From Coenobita brevimanus (taxonomy: Eukaryota > Arthropoda > Malacostraca > Decapoda > Coenobitidae): DNA of 64,000 nucleotides. Under the pieces are notes generated by a model that was given only the letters and a program-made list of their open reading frames with translations, made no database searches and had not been told where the DNA came from. Below are positions 9,953 to 20,025 of the stretch, piece after piece. Each line of letters begins with the position of its first letter. The stretch's first letter is position 1. Made by a program: the position numbers and the translations under genes. Location: NCBI GenBank assembly GCA_032717465.1, contig CM064713.1, forward strand, positions 14,394,203-14,458,202. The letters are read 5' to 3'.

Positions 9953-10227
9953 CACCCTCTAAAAAAATTTTCGGCACCCCCTGCTCTGATACCTTTCGCA
10001 ACGATCACTGTTACAGACGGCGAGAATGCGTGGTGTGGTTGATACCCCTGTACCTCTCTCACTCTGCCATTGGATTTCATTATTAGCGGACGAAGTAACA
10101 CACACCAGCAACACAGGGCCAGGGATACCAAGCACACACCGAAATTCAGGAGATGATTCAGAATGCTTCGTGTGGTGTATCATAATGTATCGTGTCGTAA
10201 GGGTGCCGAAACTTTTTTTATAGCCTG
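9953..10227. mobile_element. 275-bp mariner-like MITE inserted in Y1
   Basis: Terminal inverted repeats of ~27 bp: CACCCTCTAAAAAAA with TTTCGGCACCC at the left, matched by CAGGCTATAAAAAAA with TTTCGGCACCC read from the right. TA flanks both ends. The homologous place in Y2 (around 36306-36310) has no insertion, so the element arrived after the Y duplication or was lost from Y2. No ORF. Confidence 0.85.
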
Positions 10228-12303
10228 TACATGTGGAAAGCTGGATGTGGGAGGTGAGTTTTCAGTTTTTTGGATATCTGGTATAACATTTAGCACTGCT
10301 GATGCAACGTATATCGACAGTGAATACTGGTAGATTCTGATGGTAGGGCTTCTGTCGTAATTAGAGTCTGTCTACTTAGCTACTATAATATATATGAAGA
10401 AATTGATGACCATCGAAACCCGAGGCCTGTGTCGAATTTATAAATATTATGGCGTGGGTAGTGGACACATCATAGAAAATAAATACCTAGAAGGTACCTG
10501 GATACTCACAGAACATTACCGGTACTGCTAGCAATCCAGCATGAAATTATGTACATGTGTTTGGTGCAACATGATTTTCAGTCATAGACGGTACGATTTT
10601 GTTGCAGGGATATATGTATAATTTTGTTGATATGGGATATGCAGTTGAGCCTTGCAGATTGAATTATTTGGCCTATAACCCAATAAAGATATTGTCATTT
10701 TATTTTTACCGATAGTTGTAGGGCGTACAATACCAATTCATTTCTCTACGGTCCACCACAAATTACAAAATACAGTATTAGTAAGGTGATTTGTGTGTGA
10801 AGAACTCACGTAATATGTCTTTCACAGGTTTATCAAGATGCCTTGCAAATGGGGGGGAGGTAAAACAGAGGCTTGCCAGAATAATTAAATTCAATGTGGC
10901 TCTAACTCAGTACAATATGAAGTAGACTTGTAAGATCAGGTTAACATGCTGGCATAACACCCGAGGTAGATTAAAGAGTGCAGTGTGTACCTTCACCTTT
11001 ATTTATGTAGTGTTATAGCATATATCTTTTTTAAATAATAACAGTCCTACGTCTTAACCTGGCCTGTTTTTCTTCATTCATGGCATATATATTTCTGTAA
11101 CATGTGGCCAACATTTTTGTACTGGGACAGCATATGTCCTTTACATTTACAATAATTTAGCATCACATTTCAGTATTCAGCCAGGTTAAACATTTAATAA
11201 TGGAATATTAAATTTTTGTGTTGCTTGTAAGGCAATATGAAAGTCTTGGAGTAGATAAATGTCTCTGCTCTGAATTCTTACATTGCCTACTTCATATATA
11301 AACTTAGATTTACTTTGGTAACACATTAAAGTGTTGTCAAATAGGATGTAGGCCTCACCCCTGCTGTCTATACACATGGCTACCTTTTTTAAAATACACT
11401 TTTAAGTCAACTTATGATTTTTCAAAAGAAGTGATAACCATACCAAAGATATCCCTTTTCCTGAAGCTTCTTTAGATATTTACATTTCATAATAAAACAT
11501 TAATCTGAATGTTTGGTGTAATATTTTGCCACTAATAGTAGGGTTGACCCCCACCTCACCCTAATTGTAGCTGAAGAGAGTTCACAGCATCCATAAATTG
11601 TTTGATTTTGTTATTAAAAGCACCATTAGTAGCCACAGAATCTGGTGCTTGAATGTTTTTCCCTTATACTGTAATTATCACCAATCCAGCTGATCAAAGT
11701 AAGGCCTTTAGGAGAAGTTAGAGGAAAGTAAATAGTGACGATACTAAACTCTGTTTACTTTAACTTGGCGTAAAATTGCCATCTAACCATCTTCAGTGTT
11801 GTGCTGTAATAAGAGATTAGCACTAACATAGACAATGGTGCTAGTCACGAAGAGGTGCTATGGAAAGGATATGGAATCACAGGCCAGTAGGTTAGTATTG
11901 TGGTAGGTGTCATAACTGTGCATGATATTTTCCAAGGAGGTTGGAGAAGTCTTTGTGGAAAGTTATTTATTTCTGTCTTCTTTGAAGAAATGAAAAAGAA
12001 AACAATGAATATTTACAAAACAGTATGGCTGGTTTATGTTGCCTTTGCTGTGGTGCATTCAAAAATACAAATGCAGATTTGAATTTAAGTTGATACGACC
12101 GAAAAAAGGCAGTCTCGAAAATATTACCTACTTCACCTTTCTTATTATGCTATTTTAACACTAAACCAATCTTAATTTATTAAGTTAAGAGTAAGGATTT
12201 TTGTTTTTCTTAAAATATGTAAGTTTAAAGGGTTTGAATGGCACTGAGGTAATTATGGAGGAAAAATAACGAAATATTGGCAGCGCGAAGTATTCATAAT
12301 ATC

Positions 12304-12330
12304 CACTTCCGGCGTCTTTGGGCTATAAAA
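12304..12330 (+). promoter_or_regulatory. Gene A core promoter: ETS-like site + TATA box
   Basis: CACTTCCGG (12304-12312; complement CCGGAAGTG, the ETS/GABP-type core) lies 11 bp before TATAAAA (12324-12330). The arrangement, including GGTGAGCACC just downstream, is reproduced at the gene B promoter. Transcription should start roughly 25-30 bp after the TATA box (about 12355), leaving a 5' UTR of ~160 bp. Confidence 0.75.
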
Positions 12331-12516
12331 GGTGAGCACCTGCGTGAGCGACTCTAGTGGACGAGTTAGCGAGAGGGTGTGTTGTCCGCGCTCTCGCATT
12401 TTCATTGTGACCCGTAATTTTATAACGGTTAGTAAGGTTAAAATTAATCGTACTGTGTAGTACGATATTGGATTGTGATATAGCTTACGATTAAGTTTTG
12501 GTAAGCTCATCCCAAA

Positions 12517-13260
12517 ATGTGGCACACAGTTGTACACATGGACAACGGGGTCTACCGCCCCACCACTATCCCCGTCAACACTAACGGGATTCGGCCCCTC
12601 CTCAAAAAGATATTGTTCGTACTCATAACTTGTTGCTTCGTAATTGTGTCACTTACTGATTTAGGTTTCACCATTTTTGTCAAAACATGTGTTCCCTATT
12701 TCCGTAAGGATATTTCTGATATTGTTGACAAACTTGTTGAGAATGGTGTTCCTCTAGACACAATTTTGCGCCATAATATTGAGCCATCAAGGCTTAACTG
12801 GGCAATTAAGTCATTAGGAGAACAATATAGTCACTATCCCGGTAGGCTAATGTTGTCTGAATTGACCGGGATGGTAATTTCTTCACAATTGCGGTATGAG
12901 CTCAACGCGGGTCTAACTTGGCTTATTGTTTATCATTGTTGGTTCCTCACCACTTGGGTTGGCTTTTGGTTTGTCAAAAATGACGTGTTTCAGGTTGTGC
13001 TGTTGGTGCTGAGTGTAATGCTGGGTGTCAGTATGCTGAGTTGGCAGCTGGCACTGAGTGCCATCTATTGTGCCCAGCTGCTTCACCCCCTGGAGGCCAT
13101 AGTTGGGGTGATAGAGGTGTGGGAGGTGTGGAATGGGGCTTGGGTGGGGGTGGTGGCGTGGTTTGTGGTCAAACTGTTGGTCAGTGTCTCGGCACTGTAC
13201 CTGAACCACCGCTACCACCACCCCACACAGCGGCAGGCCCCACCCCCACACCTGGTGTGA
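12517..13260 (+). CDS. Gene A: intronless four-pass membrane protein, 247 aa, unknown family
   Basis: I do not recognise the family. The ATG sits in CAAAATG, the same context as gene B and the kinase-like gene. A second Met at residue 8 is possible. Hydrophobic segments at about 32-55, 132-153, 157-185 and 208-228 predict four passes with a long first loop (56-131) and short later loops. The last 18 residues are His/Pro-rich (HHPTQRQAPPPHLV). The stop lies inside the first unit of a 50-bp minisatellite. There is no signal peptide and no tetraspanin CCG motif. Gene B shares the topology and a weakly alignable TM3-TM4 stretch (LL.P, W, VG.V.W), so the two look like distant paralogues. The upstream DNA (Y1/Y2) is far more alike than the proteins. 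Intronless structure plus a TATA promoter suggests a functional gene, possibly tissue-restricted. A transport, junctional or sensory role would be guesswork. Confidence 0.7.
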   Translation: MWHTVVHMDNGVYRPTTIPVNTNGIRPLLKKILFVLITCCFVIVSLTDLGFTIFVKTCVPYFRKDISDIVDKLVENGVPLDTILRHNIEPSRLNWAIKSLGEQYSHYPGRLMLSELTGMVISSQLRYELNAGLTWLIVYHCWFLTTWVGFWFVKNDVFQVVLLVLSVMLGVSMLSWQLALSAIYCAQLLHPLEAIVGVIEVWEVWNGAWVGVVAWFVVKLLVSVSALYLNHRYHHPTQRQAPPPHLV

Positions 13261-13560
13261 TTTACCACCACCCCACACAGAGGCAGGCCCCACCCCCACA
13301 CCTGGTGTGATTTACCACCACCCCACACAGCAGCAGGCCCCACCCCCACACCTGGTGTGATTTACCACCACCCCACACAGCAGCAGGCCCCACCCCCACA
13401 CCTGGTGTGATTTACCACCACCCCACACAGCGGCAGGCCCCACCCCCACACCTGGTGTGATTTACCACCACCCCACACAGCGGCAGGCCCCACCCCCACA
13501 CCTGGTGTGATTTACCACCACCCCACACAGCGGCAGGCCCCACCCCCACACCTGGTGTGA
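13211..13560 (+). repeat. 50-bp minisatellite, 7 units, overlapping the gene A stop codon
   Basis: Seven head-to-tail 50-bp units, differing mainly at CGGCAGG/AGGCAGG/CAGCAGG. Unit 1 encodes the gene A C-terminus (YHHPTQRQAPPPHLV) and ends with its TGA. Units 2-7 lie in the presumed 3' UTR. An overlapping 89-codon reading in another frame is an artefact of the repeats. Confidence 0.95.
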
Positions 13561-13754
13561 TTTGATTCATATTATAAGTTTTTGTTTTACTTTAATGGAA
13601 TCTACATTTTGTTTTGTCTTTTTGCTTAGTGGTGAGAATTATCTCTATGGACAGACATTACTCTCTGATGTTATTTGTTACTCTCAGTTTACTCTGTCTT
13701 ATTGGAGGGACATTTACTTTCTTTGATGTTACTTGTTACTCACTTTTTTACCCA

Positions 13755-13990
13755 CTTTGTTACTTTTTTTAATGGTGGCGTGGAGGTAGAGCCCTCGGGT
13801 CAAAATGTGCTGTGGTTCAAGTCCCAGAGGTAGCCAGAGGGAGTATACTTTCTGTGCTGAGTTATTTGTTACTTTGTTACCACTTTTGTTACCTTTTTAA
13901 TGGTGGTGTGGTAGTAGAGCTGTTGGGTCAGAATGCACAGTGGCCTGTGGCTGTGCACTGTGGTTGGAGTCCCACAGGTATTTCTGTCTT
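13755..13990 (+). mobile_element. tRNA-derived SINE heads, two units ~129 bp apart
   Basis: Both units begin AATGGTGG after a T-rich stretch and contain TAGAG then GGTCA. The first has a clear Pol III B box GGTTCAAGTCC (around 13813), while the second has the degenerate GGTTGGAGTCC. They fold poorly as tRNAs. These are likely SINE heads that duplicated in tandem. Confidence 0.5.
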
Positions 13991-14123
13991 GTAGACATTA
14001 CCAGGGGCGTAGGTCAGCCTCCTGTCCTTAAGTGTTCTGCACTACACCAGCCCAGCCTCAGGCCCCTCTGCTCCAAAGGGGAAAAGGGGAGATGTTCCCC
14101 CGAGCTATACCTTATTAGATCAT

Positions 14124-14246
14124 ATAGCCTTGCTAGGTGACAGGAGGGCGCTACCCCTCCCGGCATGGCAGCTACCGGGCGTTGCTGTGTCACACGACTC
14201 CCCGGTCCCGAGTCCGACGCTCTACCACTCAGCCCCCCTGCACCCC
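14124..14246 (-). mobile_element. tRNA-derived SINE (same family as 55885-56000)
   Basis: On the minus strand GGCTGAGTGGTAGAGCGTCG resembles a tRNA A-box region. The following CTACCGGGCG...CTAGGTGACAGG tail in the plus reading matches the second half of the SINE at 55.9 kb (GCTAGGTGACAGGAG, GCGCTACC). It is not a functional tRNA gene: no acceptor stem or anticodon arm is evident. Confidence 0.55.
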
Positions 14247-14640
14247 TGCTTCAAAGGGGGAAAAGTACAATTTGCTCCCTTTATTTACCTACAATTTCTC
14301 CTGTGTTATTACTTTTTTCTGTACAGCTTCTTTTAATGGACGGACTCATTTTGTTTTTTTTCATTATTATTATTTTGTTTTTTGATTCTGAAATGGGTGT
14401 GGCGATTGCAACTGTCTTCTTGCAGTCTCATGATCTTCGGGAAAGTAATTACCATATGCAACATAGACAGTTATCTTGTTATTTTAGACTGCAAAATGCG
14501 TAGAGTAAATAAAAATACACTTTTGTGTTATTTAAGGAAGCCGCCAGTTTGCCTGTGGCAGCCTGTTTACTGACGATGCGTTGATTACTGACTGTCTTGC
14601 CGACGGGACGCGTTAGTGCATCAGACATTCATATTTATAG
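14247..14640. other. Anonymous AT-rich sequence, no supported feature
   Basis: T-rich stretches and short accidental ORFs only. I see no family, repeat boundary or RNA gene here. Confidence 0.5.
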
Positions 14641-14649
14641 GATGCCTAA

Positions 14650-14935
14650 TGATCCAGCCTAACCTAACCCATCCTTAGCTAGGGTATCCTAACTGGGGGC
14701 TTCATCCCCTCACCCCCCTGATTTTATGCACCTAGGATTGCCACTTAACCTAACCTAGACACCCCTCAGATACCTGTCAGTCCAAATCCTAAGCTTGAGT
14801 CTTAATAAACCTATTCTAATTTGTCATAACCTAACTTATTCCAACAACCAATCCAATCCTATCCTAACCTAACCAATCCATTCCTAATGTAACCAGTCCT
14901 ACCATAATCAACTGAAATTTTCCAAACCTAACATA
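14650..14935. repeat. Degenerate CCTAA-type (arthropod telomere-like) tract
   Basis: Many scattered CCTAACCTAA and ATCCTAACCT blocks separated by diverged sequence. The arthropod telomere repeat is TTAGG; this looks like an old interstitial remnant. A smaller similar patch is at 40025-40100. Confidence 0.55.
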
Positions 14936-15196
14936 TCATTTGGGAATTTCAAATTATGCCAAAAGTAAGACATGCATGTGGAGAGTTTGGCAGCAAGACT
15001 TGCTGTTGCTGGTACTTTCGTGGGAGTGAGGGAATGTATGATGTTTATATAAACAAGTCTACATGTATTTCACAGATGTCATAAAAAAAATAATCCCTGT
15101 GGTTATGGTAATTTAGGAAGCACAACAAGTAGTCTGTGAAAGACTGGTTTCAATAGGAAATATGGAAGGGCTGTATCCTTCTGGCAAAGTATTATT

Positions 15197-15586
<390 letters not shown>

Positions 15587-15589
15587 TAT

Positions 15590-16034
15590 ATACTGTACCC
15601 TTAAGGGACAGCCATAGTTTGTGATAATATTTGTTTCTCAATAATGTTTATGTTTTATGAATGTGCTAAACCAGATATAACTTTGTGGTAACATAGCACT
15701 ACCTGAATTAGGCCAACAGCACACAAGCAGCAGCAGTTCGTCAGTGATGATAATAAAACTAGGTGGTAAATGACAAGGCATGTGGAAAGCAAGAAGATTG
15801 ACAATCATGTGTACAGTAATTACCGTATGTGCAACGCCAACACTTAATTTCCCAAGCACCACACCAGCAACCACAGTGGACCAGTTGAACTGTGTCCTGT
15901 TGTGGTGAACTTGGCTAGTTAGGTTAGGTGGGGAACCGGTACACTCGTGTGCCATATACTGTATACAACACCAAAATGTGAGTTACTCCAACACAGCACC
16001 AGCAGCCATAGTGGATCTGCTGTACAGTATAGAC
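15590..16034. other. Anonymous sequence, no supported feature
   Basis: Contains several short GT/CA-rich words and no coherent ORF, repeat or RNA gene that I can support. Confidence 0.4.
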
Positions 16035-16037
16035 TAA

Positions 16038-16625
16038 AGCCACGTGCACACTAGGGGTCACGGTTTGTTGTACGTCATGTTGCCCAACTCGGGTTTTCGT
16101 GCCGCGGAGGGTCTGTGCTGCATACTTCGGGCAAATCTGGACAAGGGACATTTCATGGTGACAGCGCGCTACAATGCCCTCACAGTAGCTGTCTGGCTTC
16201 CGTTACCGCTCTTTTTGATCTGCAGTACGACGCAGTGTCAGAAGATAGTACTGGTATTGAATGGTCAAGGGGCAACGCCCTACATTTTATAGAACTGCTG
16301 AAGATGCATCCATGTATGTGGCAGATGAAAAACAAGCAATACAAGGACAACTTAAGAAGTGCAAGTTTAAAACAATGACGAGACAGACATTGCTTGCACC
16401 ACATCATCTTTTTCTTATTCTTTTTCATTTTGTCACAACATAGTACCACAATGCTCCACATCACAGTCTCTTGAACTGCTGCAGTGTTGGTATCCATTAT
16501 CACCCTCTTGCTGGTCAACGGTAACTGGTGTGTTCTGCCCATTGTAGTACTACTATGGACGTCACTGGCATTAGCAAGATGACGCGGAACAGAGGACGTG
16601 GCACGACCCTAGTGTGGACGGGGCT
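16038..16625. mobile_element. 588-bp PIF/Harbinger-type deletion derivative
   Basis: TIRs AGCCACGTGCACACTAGGG and, inverted, AGCCCCGTCCACACTAGGG (17/19 alike). Both ends are flanked by TAA (16035-16037, 16626-16628), the 3-bp TWA duplication of Harbinger elements. The inside keeps a piece of a MADF-domain frame on the plus strand and a possible first exon of a transposase on the minus strand, so it is a shrunken autonomous element. Confidence 0.8.
16256..16378 (+). pseudogene. MADF-domain fragment within the Harbinger derivative
   Basis: The plus frame reads ALHFIELLKMHPCMWQMKNK, then QYKDNLRSASLK. This is the start of a MADF (Myb/SANT-like) DNA-binding domain: FIELxxxHPCxWxxKxxxYKD is characteristic. 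PIF/Harbinger elements typically encode such a protein beside the transposase. The domain is cut after helix 1-2, and the frame ends without the conserved Trp-containing C-terminal helix, so this is a remnant. Confidence 0.65.
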
Positions 16626-16714
16626 TAACACTGTACTGTGGTGTAGGTAAAAAAAAAAAAAAGAAAAAGTCAAGCACACAACAAAATGGTCCTGTTGGTT
16701 CAGTATCGTCTGTG

Positions 16715-16860
16715 TATCTCTCTGTCTATCAGTCTATCTATCTGTAGCCAGACGCCATACTCCTATAAAGGGTGGCCGTTTGTCTTTGAGTTGTTTCACG
16801 GGGAGGGGCACTAGCCATCCGCCAGCCCACTTGGTGACAGGAACGGAACACGTGTGGGTA
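16715..16860 (-). mobile_element. GATA-tailed SINE-like element, second copy
   Basis: Reverse orientation of the unit at 1060-1172: (TATC)n, then CAGACGCCATACTCCTATAA, GGGTGGCCGTTTG, and GGGGAGGGGCACTAGCC. The tail region again resembles the LINE family A 3' end. Confidence 0.6.
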
Positions 16861-17075
16861 GGTTATATGGTTACCACCCAGCTTTACAAATAGTTTCCTG
16901 GCTTACAGGAAACAATTAGGCTTGCAACTCAATGTAAAGCCACCTGGAAAGGAAAGAAGACTAATAAAAAGTGACAGGAAAGATGGGAGAAATAGGATGA
17001 GAGGACGACAGACACAGATAAAGATTGATGAAGGTGAAGATAGAAATAGGCGGCAGTACATCAAGTGAGTGGATT
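16861..17075 (+). repeat. Dispersed hairpin repeat R, copy 1
   Basis: Begins TATATGGTTACCACCCA, then a hairpin TTTCCTGGCTTACAGGAAA, then AACTCAATGTAAAGCCACCT, and ends near ATCAAGTGAGTGGAT. Copies of the same order occur at 36015-36235, 43765-43900, 57985-58135 and 61080-61300. No ORF or known family recognised. Confidence 0.75.
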
Positions 17076-17656
17076 GAGAGAACTGTAACTTATTAAAAAA
17101 TATAATTTGTTTTCCAGGCTCATGGATCAGATTGGAAGCCACCTTCAGTAAAACCAAGCTGCTGCTGCTGCTTTTTTTTTTTTTTTTCCAAAATGATGCA
17201 AAACCAACCAGGATATTTAACCAAGATTGTCTTCATATCTCAGTACATATTGTAGTTTGCACGTCTAGAAAATGATTTATGGTTACTATTACACATAATT
17301 AAATCATTTGTTAAGTACCTCAGCAAAAATGTTTATATATATAGAGTTACTGTTGTTGTTTGACACCAATATCTTTGAGAAATTTTCTGGACATTTCTCT
17401 TGGCAGATGCCAGTGTGATCCAGCAGTATACTACACACTCACACCAGTGACCTCAACCAAGACACAGGCATTAAGGAGTAGTGGTAAACATTACCAGTAG
17501 CTTCCAGAGTAAAAATGAAAACATTCTGATGTTGAAAAGTTTAAGGCTTCAATAAGTTATTATCCTTAAAACAGTTCTTTCTCATATTTTACTACAGTCC
17601 AAATAGCAATGTTGTGCAGTGAAAAGATAAAATGTACGGTATCTGTAACCTAATGT
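17076..17656. other. Anonymous AT-rich sequence with a T-run (17172-17188)
   Basis: No supported gene or repeat boundary. One short T-run only. Confidence 0.4.
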
Positions 17657-18995
17657 CTATCTATCTACAGTATAACCAGACACCTTAATCCGTAAGGGGT
17701 GGCTGCAAACAAATCGCCTCCTTGTCGTCCTGTCTCCTGCCATTTCACTGCCCTCCACCCAGGTCGCACCCCCATGTCTCGTATACCTCTCCACTCCATC
17801 TCTCCATGCCATTTCACTGCCTTCCAGCCAACCCACACACCCCTCTCTCATATGTCTCTCCATTTCGTCCTCATCCTCCCCTTCCCTCTTCCCCCATCCA
17901 TCTCATTCACACACTCCTCATTAGTCTCTCGCTCTCCATGCTCTCCACATGGCTAAACCACCTCAGTGTATTTCTCTGAACACTCTCTATCTCATCCACA
18001 CCCACAACCCACTTTCACTCCCTCATTTGTCAGTCTCTCTCCTTGTAACTCCACTTGTATGCTTCTTTCAAATACAGTAGGCTCGCACAGTGCGCGAGAG
18101 ATTGGGCAGTCCACGACCTCGCGCACTGGGAATTCGCGTACTGGGAATACATAATCTTAGGGAATAATTACATATGGGCGGTACCCCCTCATACCTGGAC
18201 ATTTTTTGGCCCTTAGAGACATAATAAAGGTCATATTTTTTAGACATTGTACTAAAGCTATAGCCACAATAACAAAAATATGAGTAGTCACCTTAACAAC
18301 AGTAGACAACAGGCCTGATGACCTTAAATAACAGGGGTTCCGAGGCGCGGCAACACTTACAGCGCCGCACTCCCCACCGCACCTCCCACCACACCAACAC
18401 TTCCCTCCACAGACTCCTCTTGAGCACCTTCCCCAGGAGCATCAAAGTCACTCACTTCGGCCATAAACCCTTCAAAGTCCAATGCTGACACTTCTAACAT
18501 TGCATCCTCTTCATCCTCAACAGTAGAATGCCCGGGAATTTCTGCGCATCAACATGACGACACGTGACGCGCTGTGTGAGGGGTGGTCACGCTCTAATAG
18601 AAAATGGCATTTTTGAGCCACTCCTTGCCTCTGCCTCGCGTTCTGTGCGGTAAACTCGCGCATTCAAGGGTTTTTGGTTTTGATTTTTGGTCACTCGTGC
18701 ACAATGCAAATTGCGCACTGTAATGACGCGCACTGTGCGAACCTACTGTATCTCATTTCCGCTGCTCTCACTCTTGACTTGTGTCCTTCCAGCAAGGCCC
18801 AAGCTTTTCTTCCATATCTCAGAGTTGGTATCCTTATACTGTCATGCAGTGACCTGTTTTTACTTCTGTGGTCACTTCTCTGTTTCTTATCACTGCTTTC
18901 AAAGAACCAGCAACCTTTCTTCCCTGGTGTATGCTTTCAAGTACTTCATCCTCTAAACTTCCCTCCTTACCCATCACACTACCCAGGTACAGTAT
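17657..18995 (-). mobile_element. LINE family A fragment split by a Tigger-type MITE
   Basis: Left end is the inverted GATA tail and 3' end (CTATCTATCTACAG...CACCTTAATCCGTAAGG). It continues through the complement of the WFGHVER region (about 17935-17960) and, after the inserted element at 18075-18748, through the region matching 150-400 of this window. Frames are broken throughout. No ORF remains. Confidence 0.85.
18075..18748. mobile_element. 674-bp Tigger/pogo-like MITE nested in LINE A
   Basis: TIRs CAGTAGGCTCGCACAGTGCG and, inverted, CAGTAGGTTCGCACAGTGCG, with TA on both sides (18073-18074, 18749-18750). Comparison with the intact LINE at 165-180 gives the empty site, confirming the boundaries. 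There is no transposase; the interior has GC-rich GCGC runs. Confidence 0.92.
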
Positions 18996-19367
18996 AATCA
19001 TTCAGAGACTGCTTATCCTTTATAAAGTAAACAGTTTCCCCCTGTGGCATTTCCACCTCCTTTTCCTTGTTTCCTCCTAACCCCATCAGTAGTAAGTTGT
19101 GGTCTCATATGTCTTTTGTTTGTTTCTCTTTGTCCATTGACACCTCTAGAAATCTCTCATATGTTATATGGTTAGCAAAGCAGTCTGACACTTTTTTTTA
19201 TATAATTTCTCTCCCATGTTGTGATCCCGCTACAGTTCTGATCACTGTTTAATAAAATTAGGTTCTTTTATCCATCCATTCAAAATCTAATTTTCCACCT
19301 TCATCCAGCAGCTGTTCCAAGAAAACCCACACGACTACAGACGTCTCCTGTCGCTGTCAGTGTCTCA

Positions 19368-19402
<35 letters not shown>

Positions 19403-19689
19403 CCCGTGGTATTTCTGCCTCTTCCCATATTTTTGACATATTTCCTTAAATTTTCCACCCACGGGGTTTATATGCCTCAGGAACTTAAAAAAAAAAAAAA
19501 AAGCATTTCACAGATAAATATCACTGCTTCCTGTTTCTTTTTATTTCAGTTTTGTACTTTTTTATACAAAGTCATTATTATTCCTCCACCCTTTTTGTGT
19601 TTTCCTCACATTCTGTGGAAACATTCAAGAAAATACTTTATTTTTCCAAGTTTATTCAAGAAAATCACTTCGTTTTATTTTTTCTAGTT
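18996..19689. other. AT-rich anonymous stretch with T/A runs
   Basis: Holds a T-run (19371-19402) and an A-run (19488-19502). The small ORFs reflect base composition. No supported gene. Confidence 0.45.
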
Positions 19690-20025
19690 TCAGCTATTTG
19701 AGAGGAGCATGTGGAGTTACATGGAGAGGCAGACTGACAAATGAGGAGGTGAATGAACGTTGTGGTGTGGATGTGGGTGTGACAGAAAGCGTTAGGAGAA
19801 ATACATTGAGGTGGTTTGGCCATGTGGAGAGGATTGAGAACGAGAGACTAACGAGAAGAGTGGAGGTGAGTGAGGTGTAGGGAAGGGGGAAAGGGATGGG
19901 GAGGCCGAGTATGGGATGGAAGGATGGAGTGGAGAGAGGGGGTGTGTGAGCTGAGGTGATAGGGCGATTTGTTTGTGGTCACGCCTTACGGGATTAAGGC
20001 GTCTGGCAATAGACAGATAGGTAGT
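19690..20025 (+). mobile_element. LINE family A, 3' end (5'-truncated copy)
   Basis: The plus frame reads RGACGVTWRGRLTNEEV, then LRWFGHVERIENERLTRR. The copy closes with CGCCTTACGGGATTAAGGCG, TCTGGCAATAG and a short (ACAGATAG) tail. It is a typical 5'-truncated insertion. Confidence 0.85.

Larger units (their letters stand above)
9884..12360 (+). repeat. Segment Y1: duplicated upstream/promoter segment of gene A
   Basis: Colinear with 36237-38450 (Y2) from TAACCGCTTAA to just past the TATA box, apart from a TIR element present only here (9953-10227) and small indels. Long stretches such as 11080-11900 and 37130-37950 are almost identical. It is AT-rich and I see no supported coding region in it, which accounts for the gene-free 10.2-12.3 kb. 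A third, very short copy of its left edge is at 61310-61342. Confidence 0.9.

Noticed and set aside
12517..13260. Gene A as a tetraspanin
   Set aside because: Four passes fit, but the CCG motif and other cysteines of the large loop are missing and the long loop is in the wrong position (first, not second).
13041..13310. Second ORF overlapping gene A
   Set aside because: Out-of-frame reading of the TM4 region and the minisatellite; it merely reuses the repeat's HLV-stop.
14124..14246. Functional tRNA gene
   Set aside because: A-box-like words only; no complete cloverleaf, and a relative lies inside an A-tailed SINE.
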